DNA of 64,000 nt from Lentimicrobium sp. L6 (GTDB lineage Bacteria > Bacteroidota > Bacteroidia > Bacteroidales > UBA12170): the NCBI RefSeq assembly GCF_013166655.1, contig NZ_JABKCA010000001.1, positions 62,001 through 126,000 of the forward strand, given 5' to 3'. Numbering within the stretch: the stretch's first letter is position 1; each line of letters opens with the position of its first letter. This document shows positions 26,746-35,362 of this stretch, in pieces. The translations under genes were made by a program, and so were the position numbers. The notes under the pieces were generated by a model, which was given only the letters and a program-made list of their open reading frames with translations, did not search any database and was not told where the DNA came from.

Positions 26746-28521
26746 CTAATGATCTGACAATTCATTAAGCATTTTTCTATAGGCTGTAAAAATATTAGCT
26801 CTACTTACGAATCCTATATATTTCCCATTATCTACAACCGGAAGGTTATAATAGCCTGTATTTTTAAATTTTTGCATTACTGTTTCCATGGCATCTTTGG
26901 TGGAAACATGTTCCTTCGACTGCATCTTGAAATCGTCGATAGGACAACCGTATTTTTCCGATTGAAACATGACTTCTCTGACATCATCCATATCAATAAG
27001 ACCAGAATAGTTGAGATGCTCATCTACAATGGGGAATATGTTTCTTTTCGATTTCGAAATTAATTTGGTCAAATCGCCTAAAGTACTTCCTGGTTTTATG
27101 GTTAATAAATCTTTATCAATGACATGATTGACTTGGAGGAGGGTTAGTACGGCATTATCTTTATGATGAGTGATTAAATCGCCTTGTTCGGCCAATTGTT
27201 TGGTAAAAATAGAATGGCTATTAAAAGTCCTATTGGTCACATAAGCTATAGAGGTGGTGAGCATTAGGGGAACAATTAAACCATATCCATTGGTCATTTC
27301 CACTACAAGGAAAATTGCCGTAAGAGGAGCGTGCAGAACAGCAGCCAATATTGTGGACATTCCAACCAGGGTGAAGTTATCTTCATGTAAATGGGTAGTA
27401 GGAGAAAAGGTATTGATAACTCTGCTATAGAGAAACCCCAAGAGTCCTCCAGTTACTGCAGCAGGAGCAAATATACCACCTATTCCACCTGCTTCAATAG
27501 TAATACTAGTTGCAATAATCTTTAGAAGAATTAATAGGATGATATAAATTAAGAAAACATAGGGAATATTTCTGAAATCGAATACATAGCTGTGTGTAAG
27601 GATGAGTTCAGCTTCTCCATTCATAATATGTCTGATCATTTCATAACCTTCACTATATAAGGCTGGAAAAAGAAAAATGAGGATGCCTAGAGATAGAGCA
27701 CCTACAAATATTTTTAACCTGAAGCTTTTAAATTTGCTAAATATGTTTGCAACAATAAAGTGCATGTGAGAAAAATAAAGTGATACAAGTCCTCCAAGGA
27801 TGCCAAAAACAAGGTAGAATGGCAAATCTGAAATATCAAATGGAGAATTGCTGGAGAAATTAAATAATAAGGCTTCGTTGGTTAATAATCTTGCAGTAAT
27901 GGCACCGGTAGCCGAGGCCACCAAAAGAGGAATGATGGAAGCAATAGTAAGGTCAAGCATTAAAACCTCTAAGGCAAATACTATAGCCGCCACAGGGGTG
28001 GTAAAGATAGAGGCCATTGCGCCCGCAGCACCACATCCAATCAGCAAGGTTTTGGTTTTGAAGTTTAGCTTTAAAATTTGACCAATTCCCGAACCAAAAG
28101 ATGAACCACTACTTATGATGGGAGACTCCAGTCCGATACTTCCTCCAAAACCTGCTGTTAAAGCTCCTCCTATCATAGAAGAAAATGCTTTATGGTATTT
28201 CATTTTTCCATCGAGGCGACTGATTACAAATAAGATTCTAGGAATTCCATGTTTGGTTTCGTCTTTGATGACATATTTAAATAAAACCCAAGTCAATAAG
28301 ATTCCAATTCCTGGCGCAATAAGATATAGAAAGTCAATTTCGTTTTCTATGCTGAAATTGGTAACAAACTGGTCAATTTTATAAACGAAGGTTTTGAGTA
28401 AAGAAGCTGAAATACCTGCTAAGATACCTATGAGGATGGCTAAAATTAAAATGAAAACATCAGGGCGCAATTTTTTTTGCAACCAAACAAAAAACTGTTC
28501 TAATATTCTGAGGAAAAACAC
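26746..28521 (-). CDS. ClC-family chloride channel/transporter with CBS pair
   Basis: The 591-residue protein has about ten to eleven membrane segments typical of ClC proteins, then two CBS domains (about 455-585, with MSRANIF and IFPIVDEHLNYSGLIDMDDV). The anion-pathway motifs are GGSIGLESP near residue 130, where Glu is the gating/proton glutamate, and GGIGGIFAPAAVTGG near 345. It moves Cl- or other anions across the inner membrane; channel versus H+/Cl- exchange cannot be decided here. The start is GTG at 28521, one base after the stop of the PatB-like gene, so the two are translationally coupled. Confidence 0.93.
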   Translation of the reverse strand: MFFLRILEQFFVWLQKKLRPDVFILILAILIGILAGISASLLKTFVYKIDQFVTNFSIENEIDFLYLIAPGIGILLTWVLFKYVIKDETKHGIPRILFVISRLDGKMKYHKAFSSMIGGALTAGFGGSIGLESPIISSGSSFGSGIGQILKLNFKTKTLLIGCGAAGAMASIFTTPVAAIVFALEVLMLDLTIASIIPLLVASATGAITARLLTNEALLFNFSSNSPFDISDLPFYLVFGILGGLVSLYFSHMHFIVANIFSKFKSFRLKIFVGALSLGILIFLFPALYSEGYEMIRHIMNGEAELILTHSYVFDFRNIPYVFLIYIILLILLKIIATSITIEAGGIGGIFAPAAVTGGLLGFLYSRVINTFSPTTHLHEDNFTLVGMSTILAAVLHAPLTAIFLVVEMTNGYGLIVPLMLTTSIAYVTNRTFNSHSIFTKQLAEQGDLITHHKDNAVLTLLQVNHVIDKDLLTIKPGSTLGDLTKLISKSKRNIFPIVDEHLNYSGLIDMDDVREVMFQSEKYGCPIDDFKMQSKEHVSTKDAMETVMQKFKNTGYYNLPVVDNGKYIGFVSRANIFTAYRKMLNELSDH

Positions 28522-28522
28522 T

Positions 28523-29710
28523 TTATCTTTTATCCTTTCTTAGTTGTTCTATAGCTTGTAATAGTTGGCCCAATGCTATTTTTATGGTAGAAAGAGGACA
28601 AGCAACATTCATGCGCATATATCCATTACCACCAGGTCCAAATATAGTTCCATTATTTAAACCAAGCCCAGCTTTCTTAATAAAAAATGCGGGTAATTCT
28701 TTTTCATTTAAACCCAGCTCTTTACAATTAAGCCATAATAAATAGGTAGCTTCTGGTTTTAAGAAAGTGATTTCAGGGATGTTTTTTTCTAAGAAATTAA
28801 AAACAAAGTTGGTGTTGCTACTCAAGTACTCGTTTAGCTCTTCCAACCAATCTTCACCAAAATTATAAGCTGCTTCAAGAGCTTCATTGCCAAATACATT
28901 TCCCATGCCCAAATGATAAGCTTGCAGAATCTCCTCGTATTTTTTCTTTAGCTTTTCGTTTTGAATCACCAAAAAGGAAGTAGAAAGCCCAGCCATATTG
29001 AAAGTCTTACTGGGTGCCATAAATGTCACACATAATTCCTTTGCAGTATTTGAAATAGAGGCTGTTGGAATGTGTTGGCTTCCTTTGAAAACTAAGTCGG
29101 AATGTATTTCATCGGTAAGAATCAAAACGTCGTGCTTATGACATAAAGTGACCATTTTTTCTAATTCTTCACTATGCCATACTCGTCCTACAGGGTTGTG
29201 TGGACTCGAAATTAAAAGGACTTTAGCTTTAGGATCGCTTAATTTAGTATCTAGGTCTTCAAAATCAATAGTATAATAATTGTCTTTCTCTATCAGTTGG
29301 TTATAAACCAATTCTCTACCATTATCTTCTACACTTTGAAAGAATGGGAAGTATACAGGTGGTTGAGTCACTACTTTATCGCCAGGCTGAGTATAGGCCA
29401 TAATAGCCAAAGTAAATCCTGGAACTACTCCAGGGCTAAATAGAATATCTTTCTTTTCTATGTCCCAAGTGAAACGTTTCTTTAACCAATTGATAATAGA
29501 TTGAAAATATGATTCAGGCTTAATGCTGTAGCCATAAATAGGATGTTCAGCTCTCTTTTTTATGGCATCTCTGATAAACTCTGGCGTTTCAAAGTCCATA
29601 TCTGCCACCCACATGGGAATCACATCTTTATCTTGAAAAAAGAATTCTCTGAGGTCGTATTTTACAGAATTTGTTTCGGATCGCTCTATAACTTTATCGA
29701 AATCGTACAT
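28523..29710 (-). CDS. PatB/MalY-type PLP-dependent C-S lyase (cystathionine beta-lyase family)
   Basis: The 395-residue protein is a fold-type I aminotransferase-like enzyme. It has the MalY/PatB signature (IPMWVADMDFETPEFI near the N-terminus, HNPVGRVW, LTDEIHSDL) and the PLP lysine in APSKTFNMAGL near residue 235. Enzymes of this group cleave cystathionine or cysteine to pyruvate, ammonia and a thiol. It overlaps functionally with no neighbour, but its stop is immediately followed by the ClC start. Whether it is a lyase or an aminotransferase cannot be settled from sequence, but the family assignment is firm. Confidence 0.92.
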   Translation of the reverse strand: MYDFDKVIERSETNSVKYDLREFFFQDKDVIPMWVADMDFETPEFIRDAIKKRAEHPIYGYSIKPESYFQSIINWLKKRFTWDIEKKDILFSPGVVPGFTLAIMAYTQPGDKVVTQPPVYFPFFQSVEDNGRELVYNQLIEKDNYYTIDFEDLDTKLSDPKAKVLLISSPHNPVGRVWHSEELEKMVTLCHKHDVLILTDEIHSDLVFKGSQHIPTASISNTAKELCVTFMAPSKTFNMAGLSTSFLVIQNEKLKKKYEEILQAYHLGMGNVFGNEALEAAYNFGEDWLEELNEYLSSNTNFVFNFLEKNIPEITFLKPEATYLLWLNCKELGLNEKELPAFFIKKAGLGLNNGTIFGPGGNGYMRMNVACPLSTIKIALGQLLQAIEQLRKDKR

Positions 29711-29744
29711 GTAAAAAGAGTTTTATAAAAAGGGGTAGATGAAT

Positions 29745-30695
29745 CTATTTTTCGTCTTTTAAGCCCACCGTTTTTGCAATTAAATAATTGTTTTTGTCGT
29801 TTGATGATCTGGAAATCAATTCTCCTAAAAAACCAGCTAGAAAGAGCTGAACTCCAACGGCCATGGCTAATAAACCGAAGTAAAATAGAGGCCTATCAGT
29901 CATTCGATAACCTTCCATAAAGAATTTAGCATAAGCCAAATACATAGCGATTACAAACCCAACGAAAAAAACTAAAGTACCCATAAAACCAAAGAAATGC
30001 ATAGGCCGCTTCCCAAAACGACCGACAAAGCTAATGCTTAGCAGGTCGAGAAATCCATTTACATATCTTTCAATTCCAAATTTGGTGATTCCAAATTGGC
30101 GTGGGTAATGAGTTACTACTTTCTCTCCAATTTTATTAAATCCAGCCCATTTAGCAATGACAGGAATATAACGGTGCATTTCGCCATATACTTCTATGGA
30201 TTTAATCACATCGGAGTGATAAGCCTTAAGACCACAATTGAAATCGTGGAGTTTTATACCAGTCATCATACCAGTAGCCCCATTGAAAAACTTAGAGGGG
30301 ATGGTTTTGTTAAGAGGATCGTTTCTTTTCTTTTTCCATCCTGAAACCAGATCAAATTTATCCTTCATGATCATATCATATAATCCTGGGATTTCATCGG
30401 GACTATCTTGTAAATCAGCATCCATGGTAATGACCACTTCGCCTTGGCATTCGGTAAACCCTTGGTTTAATGCTGCCGACTTTCCATAGTTTCTTTGGAA
30501 TCGTATTCCTTTAAGTCGGAAGTTTCCATTAGAAAGCTCCTCAATAACTTTCCAAGAGCCATCGCGGCTTCCATCGTCTACAAAAAGGACCTCATAAGAG
30601 AACTTATTTTCATCCATGACTTTCTCTATCCACTCAGCTAACTTGGGAAGAGAATCTACTTCGTTGTAGACGGGTACAATAACTGATATATCCAT
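29745..30695 (-). CDS. Family 2 glycosyltransferase, GtrB/ArnC-like membrane enzyme
   Basis: The 316-residue protein has an N-terminal GT2 domain: VIVPVYNEVDSLP, the metal-binding DADLQD motif near residue 93, and the FRQ/QRNYGKSAALNQGF segment. Two membrane helices lie at about 235-260 and 270-295. This is the layout of enzymes that transfer a sugar from a nucleotide donor to polyprenyl phosphate at the inner membrane. It starts 9 nt after the DUF4199 stop. A TAAATTTG box overlaps that stop and ends 4 nt before the ATG. Confidence 0.92.
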   Translation of the reverse strand: MDISVIVPVYNEVDSLPKLAEWIEKVMDENKFSYEVLFVDDGSRDGSWKVIEELSNGNFRLKGIRFQRNYGKSAALNQGFTECQGEVVITMDADLQDSPDEIPGLYDMIMKDKFDLVSGWKKKRNDPLNKTIPSKFFNGATGMMTGIKLHDFNCGLKAYHSDVIKSIEVYGEMHRYIPVIAKWAGFNKIGEKVVTHYPRQFGITKFGIERYVNGFLDLLSISFVGRFGKRPMHFFGFMGTLVFFVGFVIAMYLAYAKFFMEGYRMTDRPLFYFGLLAMAVGVQLFLAGFLGELISRSSNDKNNYLIAKTVGLKDEK

Positions 30696-30699
30696 TCGG

Positions 30700-30707
30700 C
30701 AAATTTA
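30700..30707 (-). promoter_or_regulatory. Possible promoter box overlapping the DUF4199 stop
   Basis: Minus-strand TAAATTTG begins with the TAA stop of the upstream gene and ends 4 nt before the glycosyltransferase ATG. It fits the -7 consensus but could be chance inside an operon. Confidence 0.3.
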
Positions 30708-31247
30708 GAAAATATCGGATTGAGTATCTTCTTTTTTCAATGCTGCTGCAATAATTAATGAAGCAATGAGTGTGATAACAATAAAAAAAGCAGTGTTTTT
30801 GAAGAAACTCATTATCTGACCCTCTGTTGTAATACCTTTTTTAAATTCATCTATTGCCATGTCAATTGCATCATCTGGTATGTTCATACCTTCCATGAAT
30901 GCAACAAAATTATCAATTTGTGATGGAAGGTATTCTGGGACTATTAGCAGATTAAAAACAAGCGAAAATACACCTGCAAGAATCAATGTAATAGTTCCTA
31001 TTAGCATACCTTGACCAAAAGCTTTTCCAAAACTAATAATATCGTCATTAGCTTTTCTTAAATTTTTTATTCCTACGATAATCGAAGAAATAATAATTAT
31101 ACCCATTAAGGCAAAACTTAATAACATAAAACTCCATTGAAATACATTAATATCCAACAAGTAATAGACTAATGTTTGGATTATTAAAAGGACAGCAGCG
31201 ATGAGACCATACTTGATTGCATTGCTTCCAAAACTAACTTTTTCCAT
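30705..31247 (-). CDS. DUF4199-like membrane protein
   Basis: The 180-residue protein has four hydrophobic helices (about 12-32, 37-58, 80-108 and 150-172) and a charged loop between the second and third (KNLRKANDDIISFGKAFGQG). This matches the small DUF4199 family of Bacteroidota, which commonly precedes a GtrB-like glycosyltransferase gene, as here. Its function is unknown; a helper role for the glycosyltransferase is inferred from the conserved pairing. A TAAGTTTG box lies at 31280-31273. Confidence 0.78.
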   Translation of the reverse strand: MEKVSFGSNAIKYGLIAAVLLIIQTLVYYLLDINVFQWSFMLLSFALMGIIIISSIIVGIKNLRKANDDIISFGKAFGQGMLIGTITLILAGVFSLVFNLLIVPEYLPSQIDNFVAFMEGMNIPDDAIDMAIDEFKKGITTEGQIMSFFKNTAFFIVITLIASLIIAAALKKEDTQSDIF

Positions 31248-31272
31248 TTTAAAATATTTTAGGGATGAATTG

Positions 31273-31280
31273 CAAACTTA
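31273..31280 (-). promoter_or_regulatory. Putative -7 box for the DUF4199-GT2 operon
   Basis: Minus-strand TAAGTTTG, 25 nt before the ATG at 31247. Confidence 0.4.
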
Positions 31281-31332
31281 AGCTTTTTTGTTTTAAAGCC
31301 ATAGAGGAATTGATTGGTAGGGGCAAATACTT

Positions 31333-31360
31333 AGTTAACAGTTAATAGTTAACAGTTATT
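31333..31360. repeat. Two direct copies of a 14-nt AT-rich repeat
   Basis: agttaacagttaat (31333-31346) is followed directly by agttaacagttatt (31347-31360), one mismatch. It lies between queD and the DUF4199 promoter. Confidence 0.7.
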
Positions 31361-31380
31361 TTCCTGAAAATAAAATACTT

Positions 31381-31830
31381 CTATTGATCAGAAGCGAACC
31401 ATTCAGCATAGCTGGTTACGGTTTCGCGGAGCATCATATGGTGCAGTTTGATGTGTTCTGGAAGTCTGGGTTTTATTCTTTCTGCAAAATCAATGAGCAT
31501 CATCTCGCTGGTAGGTTGATAAGGAACGGTAACTACTCGTTGGAACATCTCGTCGCTCTGTTTTAGGGCTTCGGCTTTAGCTCCTTTTTCGTTGAGGATT
31601 AAGCAATGGTCCATCTTGTCAACTACCTCTTCTTTCACAATTTTTTTGAGGTCGCCAAAATCCATAACCATACCTAGTTTGGGATTGTTTTCATCCTCAA
31701 TGGGTTTCCCTATTACGGTTACCAATAATTCGTATGAATGCCCGTGAATATGTTTACACAAACCATCATAGCCCATCAGAGCATGTGCGGTTTCAAATTT
31801 AAACTCTTTGGTTAATCTAATATTTGCCAC
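31381..31830 (-). CDS. queD: 6-carboxy-5,6,7,8-tetrahydropterin synthase / PTPS family
   Basis: The 149-residue protein has the zinc histidines (ETAHAL, then HIHGHSY), the catalytic Cys of GLCKHIHGH, the MDFGDLK segment, and MDHCLILNE with the second catalytic His. QueD converts dihydroneopterin triphosphate to CPH4 for queuosine. The eukaryote-type PTPS is its homologue; QueD is favoured by the Cys spacing. The start is GTG at 31830, whose G is the last base of the endonuclease stop TAG, so translation is coupled. No other queuosine gene lies in the window. Confidence 0.88.
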   Translation of the reverse strand: MANIRLTKEFKFETAHALMGYDGLCKHIHGHSYELLVTVIGKPIEDENNPKLGMVMDFGDLKKIVKEEVVDKMDHCLILNEKGAKAEALKQSDEMFQRVVTVPYQPTSEMMLIDFAERIKPRLPEHIKLHHMMLRETVTSYAEWFASDQ

Positions 31831-32915
31831 TATTTGATAAATTTAAAGTGATATAATTGTTGGTTATCGGTGTTCATAATCTGAAGAATATAGCATCCTT
31901 TTTGGGTGTTCGCAATATCCATTTCATAAGTTGAATGGTTCATATTTTCTTGTCTTAATTCTTGACCAGAAATATTGAATAGTTTCAATTGGAATGTTTC
32001 GTGAGTTGCTTCTAACGTATTTAACTTTAGCGTGTTTCCGTTACCTCCAATATAGATATTCATGATTTCATCAATTGAAAGATCAGAAACTGCATTTTCT
32101 GGATCCCAAATCTGATCTACATAATAAGGTCTATCGACAAAAGGATTTCTATTGTCTTGAATACCATAGATGTCATTATTTCTATCCACTTCTTTTTGGC
32201 TCACCGGGTCGTTTCTATGCCATTCTAAAAGCATATTTAAATACCATTCTTCGTAGCAAGGGTAGGAGGTTCCATTTAGTGCATCATCAGAACTTGCAGA
32301 ATTATTCTCCCAACTTGCAATGAGGTTTTCGTATCGAGTGGCCATGTAGAAATAAATTCGGGCAAAGTCTCCTTTGTAAGCATCAATGGGTTCAAATATG
32401 GTTCCGTTAAATCCTGATACGCTGCAGCTTCCTACTTTGGAGCCATTCATACTTGTCCAGCTTGGGCTATTGGTTTCTCCGTAAGGTAAATTTCCTCTTT
32501 TACCATTCACATAACCATCGGTAGGCACAATGTGAATAATGTCGGTAACCATTGGACTTGAATCATCAAACCAACTTTTAGGAAATGAATGCTCTCTATT
32601 ATAGCAATCGTTTTCACTATTATAGTTTCCACATTGGTTAGTACCAAAAGTATATTCATAAGGAGGAGTGCCATCAGGAACGTCGGAATACATATCCCAA
32701 ACCTTTCCATTGGGTTTGTCGTCTGTAGTATAATAATGGTCCCATAAAGAGCCATAAGACTGAATATTATGGTCTTTGATGATATTGTAAAGCTCCGTTT
32801 TTAGGTTTTCCCCTGTAAGACCTTGGGCATCATCGTAATAACCTGAAGGTATTTGAGCGATAGCAAATATTGAAAACAAGTAACTAATCGTTACTAAAAA
32901 GTATGTTTTTTTCAT
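31830..32915 (-). CDS. Secreted endonuclease I with T9SS sorting domain
   Basis: The 361-residue protein has a signal peptide (MKKTYFLVTISYLFSIFAIAQ). The EndA/NucM-type endonuclease I domain (about 25-270) contains YNREHSFPKSWF and the histidine-rich DIIHIVPTDGYVNGKRGNLP, the ββα-metal active site region. Residues from about 285 form a T9SS type A C-terminal domain (LKLFNISGQELRQ ... YHFKFIK). It would be secreted or surface-bound and degrade extracellular DNA. Its ATG overlaps the stop of the MntP-like gene (ATGA) and its stop overlaps queD, so three unlike genes share one coupled transcript. Confidence 0.92.
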   Translation of the reverse strand: MKKTYFLVTISYLFSIFAIAQIPSGYYDDAQGLTGENLKTELYNIIKDHNIQSYGSLWDHYYTTDDKPNGKVWDMYSDVPDGTPPYEYTFGTNQCGNYNSENDCYNREHSFPKSWFDDSSPMVTDIIHIVPTDGYVNGKRGNLPYGETNSPSWTSMNGSKVGSCSVSGFNGTIFEPIDAYKGDFARIYFYMATRYENLIASWENNSASSDDALNGTSYPCYEEWYLNMLLEWHRNDPVSQKEVDRNNDIYGIQDNRNPFVDRPYYVDQIWDPENAVSDLSIDEIMNIYIGGNGNTLKLNTLEATHETFQLKLFNISGQELRQENMNHSTYEMDIANTQKGCYILQIMNTDNQQLYHFKFIK

Positions 32916-33466
32916 ATGATGAAATTTAGAATCGTAATCACTAATATTAAGAATCCTCCGGCTAGTTTACTGCTTCTTCCAAGCCTTACTGGCTTATAAT
33001 GACTACCAAAAAACAATCCCATTTGACTGAGGAGGAGTGAGGCAGTGAATAAAATAATAATTGGAGCATTACTATCTAGTCCTAGAAAACCTAATCCTAG
33101 AAATACAAGAAATATACTAAATGAGGAGGCCAAAGCCAATGACCAAACTATCTTGTTGTCTTCCACTAGAAAAGTTCGTTCTTCATTTTTTATCTTTTTG
33201 GCATCGGTCATCATTCGAACTGCCACAAAAGCTATAAATAATTGACCCGCAATATTTGAAAAGTCAGAGATTAATGGGCTGATTAAAAAAGAAAATCCAA
33301 ATGCAATAACAGCAGCTAGACCATTTACAATTGAAAAAATCAAACTGATTTTAATAGTTTCCGTCCATTTGTATGGATGAAGTGTTACACCTCCGGCTAT
33401 GGATAAAAAGAAAATATCCATGAGTACTAATACGGGGACTATATATGTTATTATTTCTTGCATCAT
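32912..33466 (-). CDS. MntP-like membrane exporter, divergent
   Basis: The 184-residue protein has six predicted membrane helices. Its first half resembles MntP manganese exporters: LMDIFFLSIAGGVTLHPYKWTETIKISLIFSIVNGLAAVIAFG, shown here as two joined parts of the same segment, compared with the MntP pattern MDAFxxSIxxG. The first-helix aspartate is kept. The second-half motif, normally SLDAxxxG, reads SFSIFLVFLG, so the second aspartate that carries Mn2+ in MntP is missing. The end GGFLILVITILNF matches the last MntP helix. Family membership is likely; transport of manganese is doubtful. Its stop overlaps the endonuclease start by ATGA. Confidence 0.65.
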   Translation of the reverse strand: MMQEIITYIVPVLVLMDIFFLSIAGGVTLHPYKWTETIKISLIFSIVNGLAAVIAFGFSFLISPLISDFSNIAGQLFIAFVAVRMMTDAKKIKNEERTFLVEDNKIVWSLALASSFSIFLVFLGLGFLGLDSNAPIIILFTASLLLSQMGLFFGSHYKPVRLGRSSKLAGGFLILVITILNFII

Positions 33467-33477
33467 AAAAAGGGATG

Positions 33478-33485
33478 CAAAAGTA
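33478..33485 (-). promoter_or_regulatory. Putative -7 box for the mntP-like/endA/queD operon
   Basis: Minus-strand TACTTTTG, 11 nt before the ATG at 33466. Confidence 0.4.
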
Positions 33486-33559
33486 ATAAAAAATATGGGT
33501 CATTAAGTCTCGAACTCAAATGGTTTTAAAACTTAAAAAAAGACTCATAAATTAACAAA

Positions 33560-35239
33560 TTAAGAATAACTAAAGCTACTCCCATCCAGAAACTCTCTAA
33601 GTATTGAAGTAGGAGGGATCTCTTTAGTGAAAATAGGTTTAATATAGGATAGGAACTTTAAAAGCCTTCTGGCTTCGGAGTATTCTGGAACTACTGGGGG
33701 TACGGCTCTTAAAATAGGTTCTGCCCATATTTTTAGCACCCCCAATTCGTATAATAAAGCGGTATTAAACATTACATCGGCTTCTTCCTGGAATGGAAAA
33801 ATATGGGTTTCTTCACCATTTCTAACGCTTGCCCATCGTTGAAGGGTGTCTAATGCTGAGTAATTTCGGTAATTATGGTCTCTTACAATTCTTCTGATTA
33901 GTCTGTTATCTGTGGTAGGTATTCTGTTGGTAGAATCGATACTTAAAGGTGTTAAAGCCGATACGTATATTTTAAATTTTCGATTGTTAGGAATCATTTC
34001 GGATAGCATGGGATTTAAGCCATGGATACCTTCAACCAATAGAATGCTATTTTCTTTTAATTTAAGTTTGGAACCATCGTAGAATTTTTTGCCTGTTGCA
34101 AAAGAAAATTTAGGAAGGTCTATTTCTTTTCCGTCAAACAAATCCAAAAGATTATTGTTGAAGAGTTTGATATCTAAAGCATGAGGGTTTTCAAAATCGA
34201 GTTCACCATTTTCATCTTTTGGAGTCAACTCTCTTTCCACAAAATAATTGTCCATAGAAAGAACAATAGGATCGATGCCTATGACATTGAGTTGAATAGA
34301 GAGTCGTTTAGCAAATGTAGTTTTCCCAGAAGAAGACGGGCCTGAGATAAGTATGAGTTTTAGGTCTTGTCTTCTCTTTCCTACCCTTTCAGCTATACTG
34401 GCTATTTTTTTTTCTTGCAGTGCTTCAGATATTTTAATGACTTGTCCAACCTTTTTTTCTTGTGTAGCTGTGTTTAACTGCCCTACGTTTGGAATTCCAA
34501 TAATGTTTACCCAATCCTTAAATTCGCTGAAAGCTTCGAAGAGTTTGGGTTGATTGATAACCTCCTCCAGTTCGTTCGGATTTTCTGTTTTTGGCGGTAA
34601 TAAAAGCATTCCATCGTGATAAGCCAGTAAATCGAATACTTGAATATAGGAGGTGGAGGGAACTAAATATCCATAAAAATAATTAACGACCCCATCCATT
34701 TGATAAACGGAACTGTAGAATTGTTGACGAGTTTTAATGAGTTCGCATTTGTCATACAATTTATACTCTTCAAATATCTTGATGGCATCTTCAGTAGGGA
34801 TTTCCTCCCGGTTAAAACTAAAATCAGCAGCAACTGTTTTCTGCATTTCTAATTTTAGTTGGGCAGTAATGTCTTTATAGTTAGATTCTTCATCGATACC
34901 TTCGAGTTTGCAATAGAAGCCATTGGATACAGAGTGCTTAATTTTTAATTTGGCTTCGGGAAACATGTCCCGCACCGCTTTAAATAAAATAAAAGACAGG
35001 GAACGCATATACATTCTCTTGCCATCGGGATGTGTATAGTCGATAAATCGAACTCTTTTGGGTTTGTATATGGCATAGTCCAATTCTTTCAAACTATTAT
35101 TGAGCATAGCGCCAAGAATGGGGTATTTTGTCTTTGGTTTTTCTTTTTCAAGGATTTCTAATAAAGTAGTTCCAATGGGATAGTTTTTCTCTACTTCTTT
35201 ATTTTCACAATATATTTTTATTTGCTTTAGCTCTTTCAT
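33560..35239 (-). CDS. Nucleoside kinase with N-terminal TGS domain (uridine-kinase family)
   Basis: The 559-residue protein starts with a TGS-like domain (about 1-65: CENKEVEKNYPIGTTLLEIL). A threonyl-tRNA-synthetase-like second domain follows (about 65-250). Then comes a phosphoribulokinase/uridine kinase domain with P-loop GPSSSGKTTFAKR near residue 305, LSMDNYFV and LVEGIHGLNP. This fusion is a standard Bacteroidales protein, probably phosphorylating uridine/cytidine or another nucleoside. The role of the synthetase-like half is unknown. It stands alone, divergent from the knot-like gene. Confidence 0.9.
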   Translation of the reverse strand: MKELKQIKIYCENKEVEKNYPIGTTLLEILEKEKPKTKYPILGAMLNNSLKELDYAIYKPKRVRFIDYTHPDGKRMYMRSLSFILFKAVRDMFPEAKLKIKHSVSNGFYCKLEGIDEESNYKDITAQLKLEMQKTVAADFSFNREEIPTEDAIKIFEEYKLYDKCELIKTRQQFYSSVYQMDGVVNYFYGYLVPSTSYIQVFDLLAYHDGMLLLPPKTENPNELEEVINQPKLFEAFSEFKDWVNIIGIPNVGQLNTATQEKKVGQVIKISEALQEKKIASIAERVGKRRQDLKLILISGPSSSGKTTFAKRLSIQLNVIGIDPIVLSMDNYFVERELTPKDENGELDFENPHALDIKLFNNNLLDLFDGKEIDLPKFSFATGKKFYDGSKLKLKENSILLVEGIHGLNPMLSEMIPNNRKFKIYVSALTPLSIDSTNRIPTTDNRLIRRIVRDHNYRNYSALDTLQRWASVRNGEETHIFPFQEEADVMFNTALLYELGVLKIWAEPILRAVPPVVPEYSEARRLLKFLSYIKPIFTKEIPPTSILREFLDGSSFSYS

Positions 35240-35350
35240 AGTGTATAATTCTGAATTCGTAATATTTATCTAAGATACGGATTTATCATTTTGAGGAGGC
35301 TAATTTCTGAAAAGACTTTGTTAATCTTTAATAATTGCAGAAGATTTTTC

Positions 35351-35358
35351 TATTTTTG
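35351..35358 (+). promoter_or_regulatory. Promoter box that fixes the start of the septoil-knot-like gene
   Basis: TATTTTTG ends 4 nt before the ATG at 35363. It lies inside the longer frame that begins with TTG at 35291, so that longer start is unlikely. The spacing implies a leaderless mRNA. Confidence 0.5.
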
Positions 35359-35362
35359 TGAC

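Noticed and set aside
35291-35362. Longer start (TTG) for the knot-like gene
   Set aside because: The segment contains the promoter box and would hide the signal peptide.
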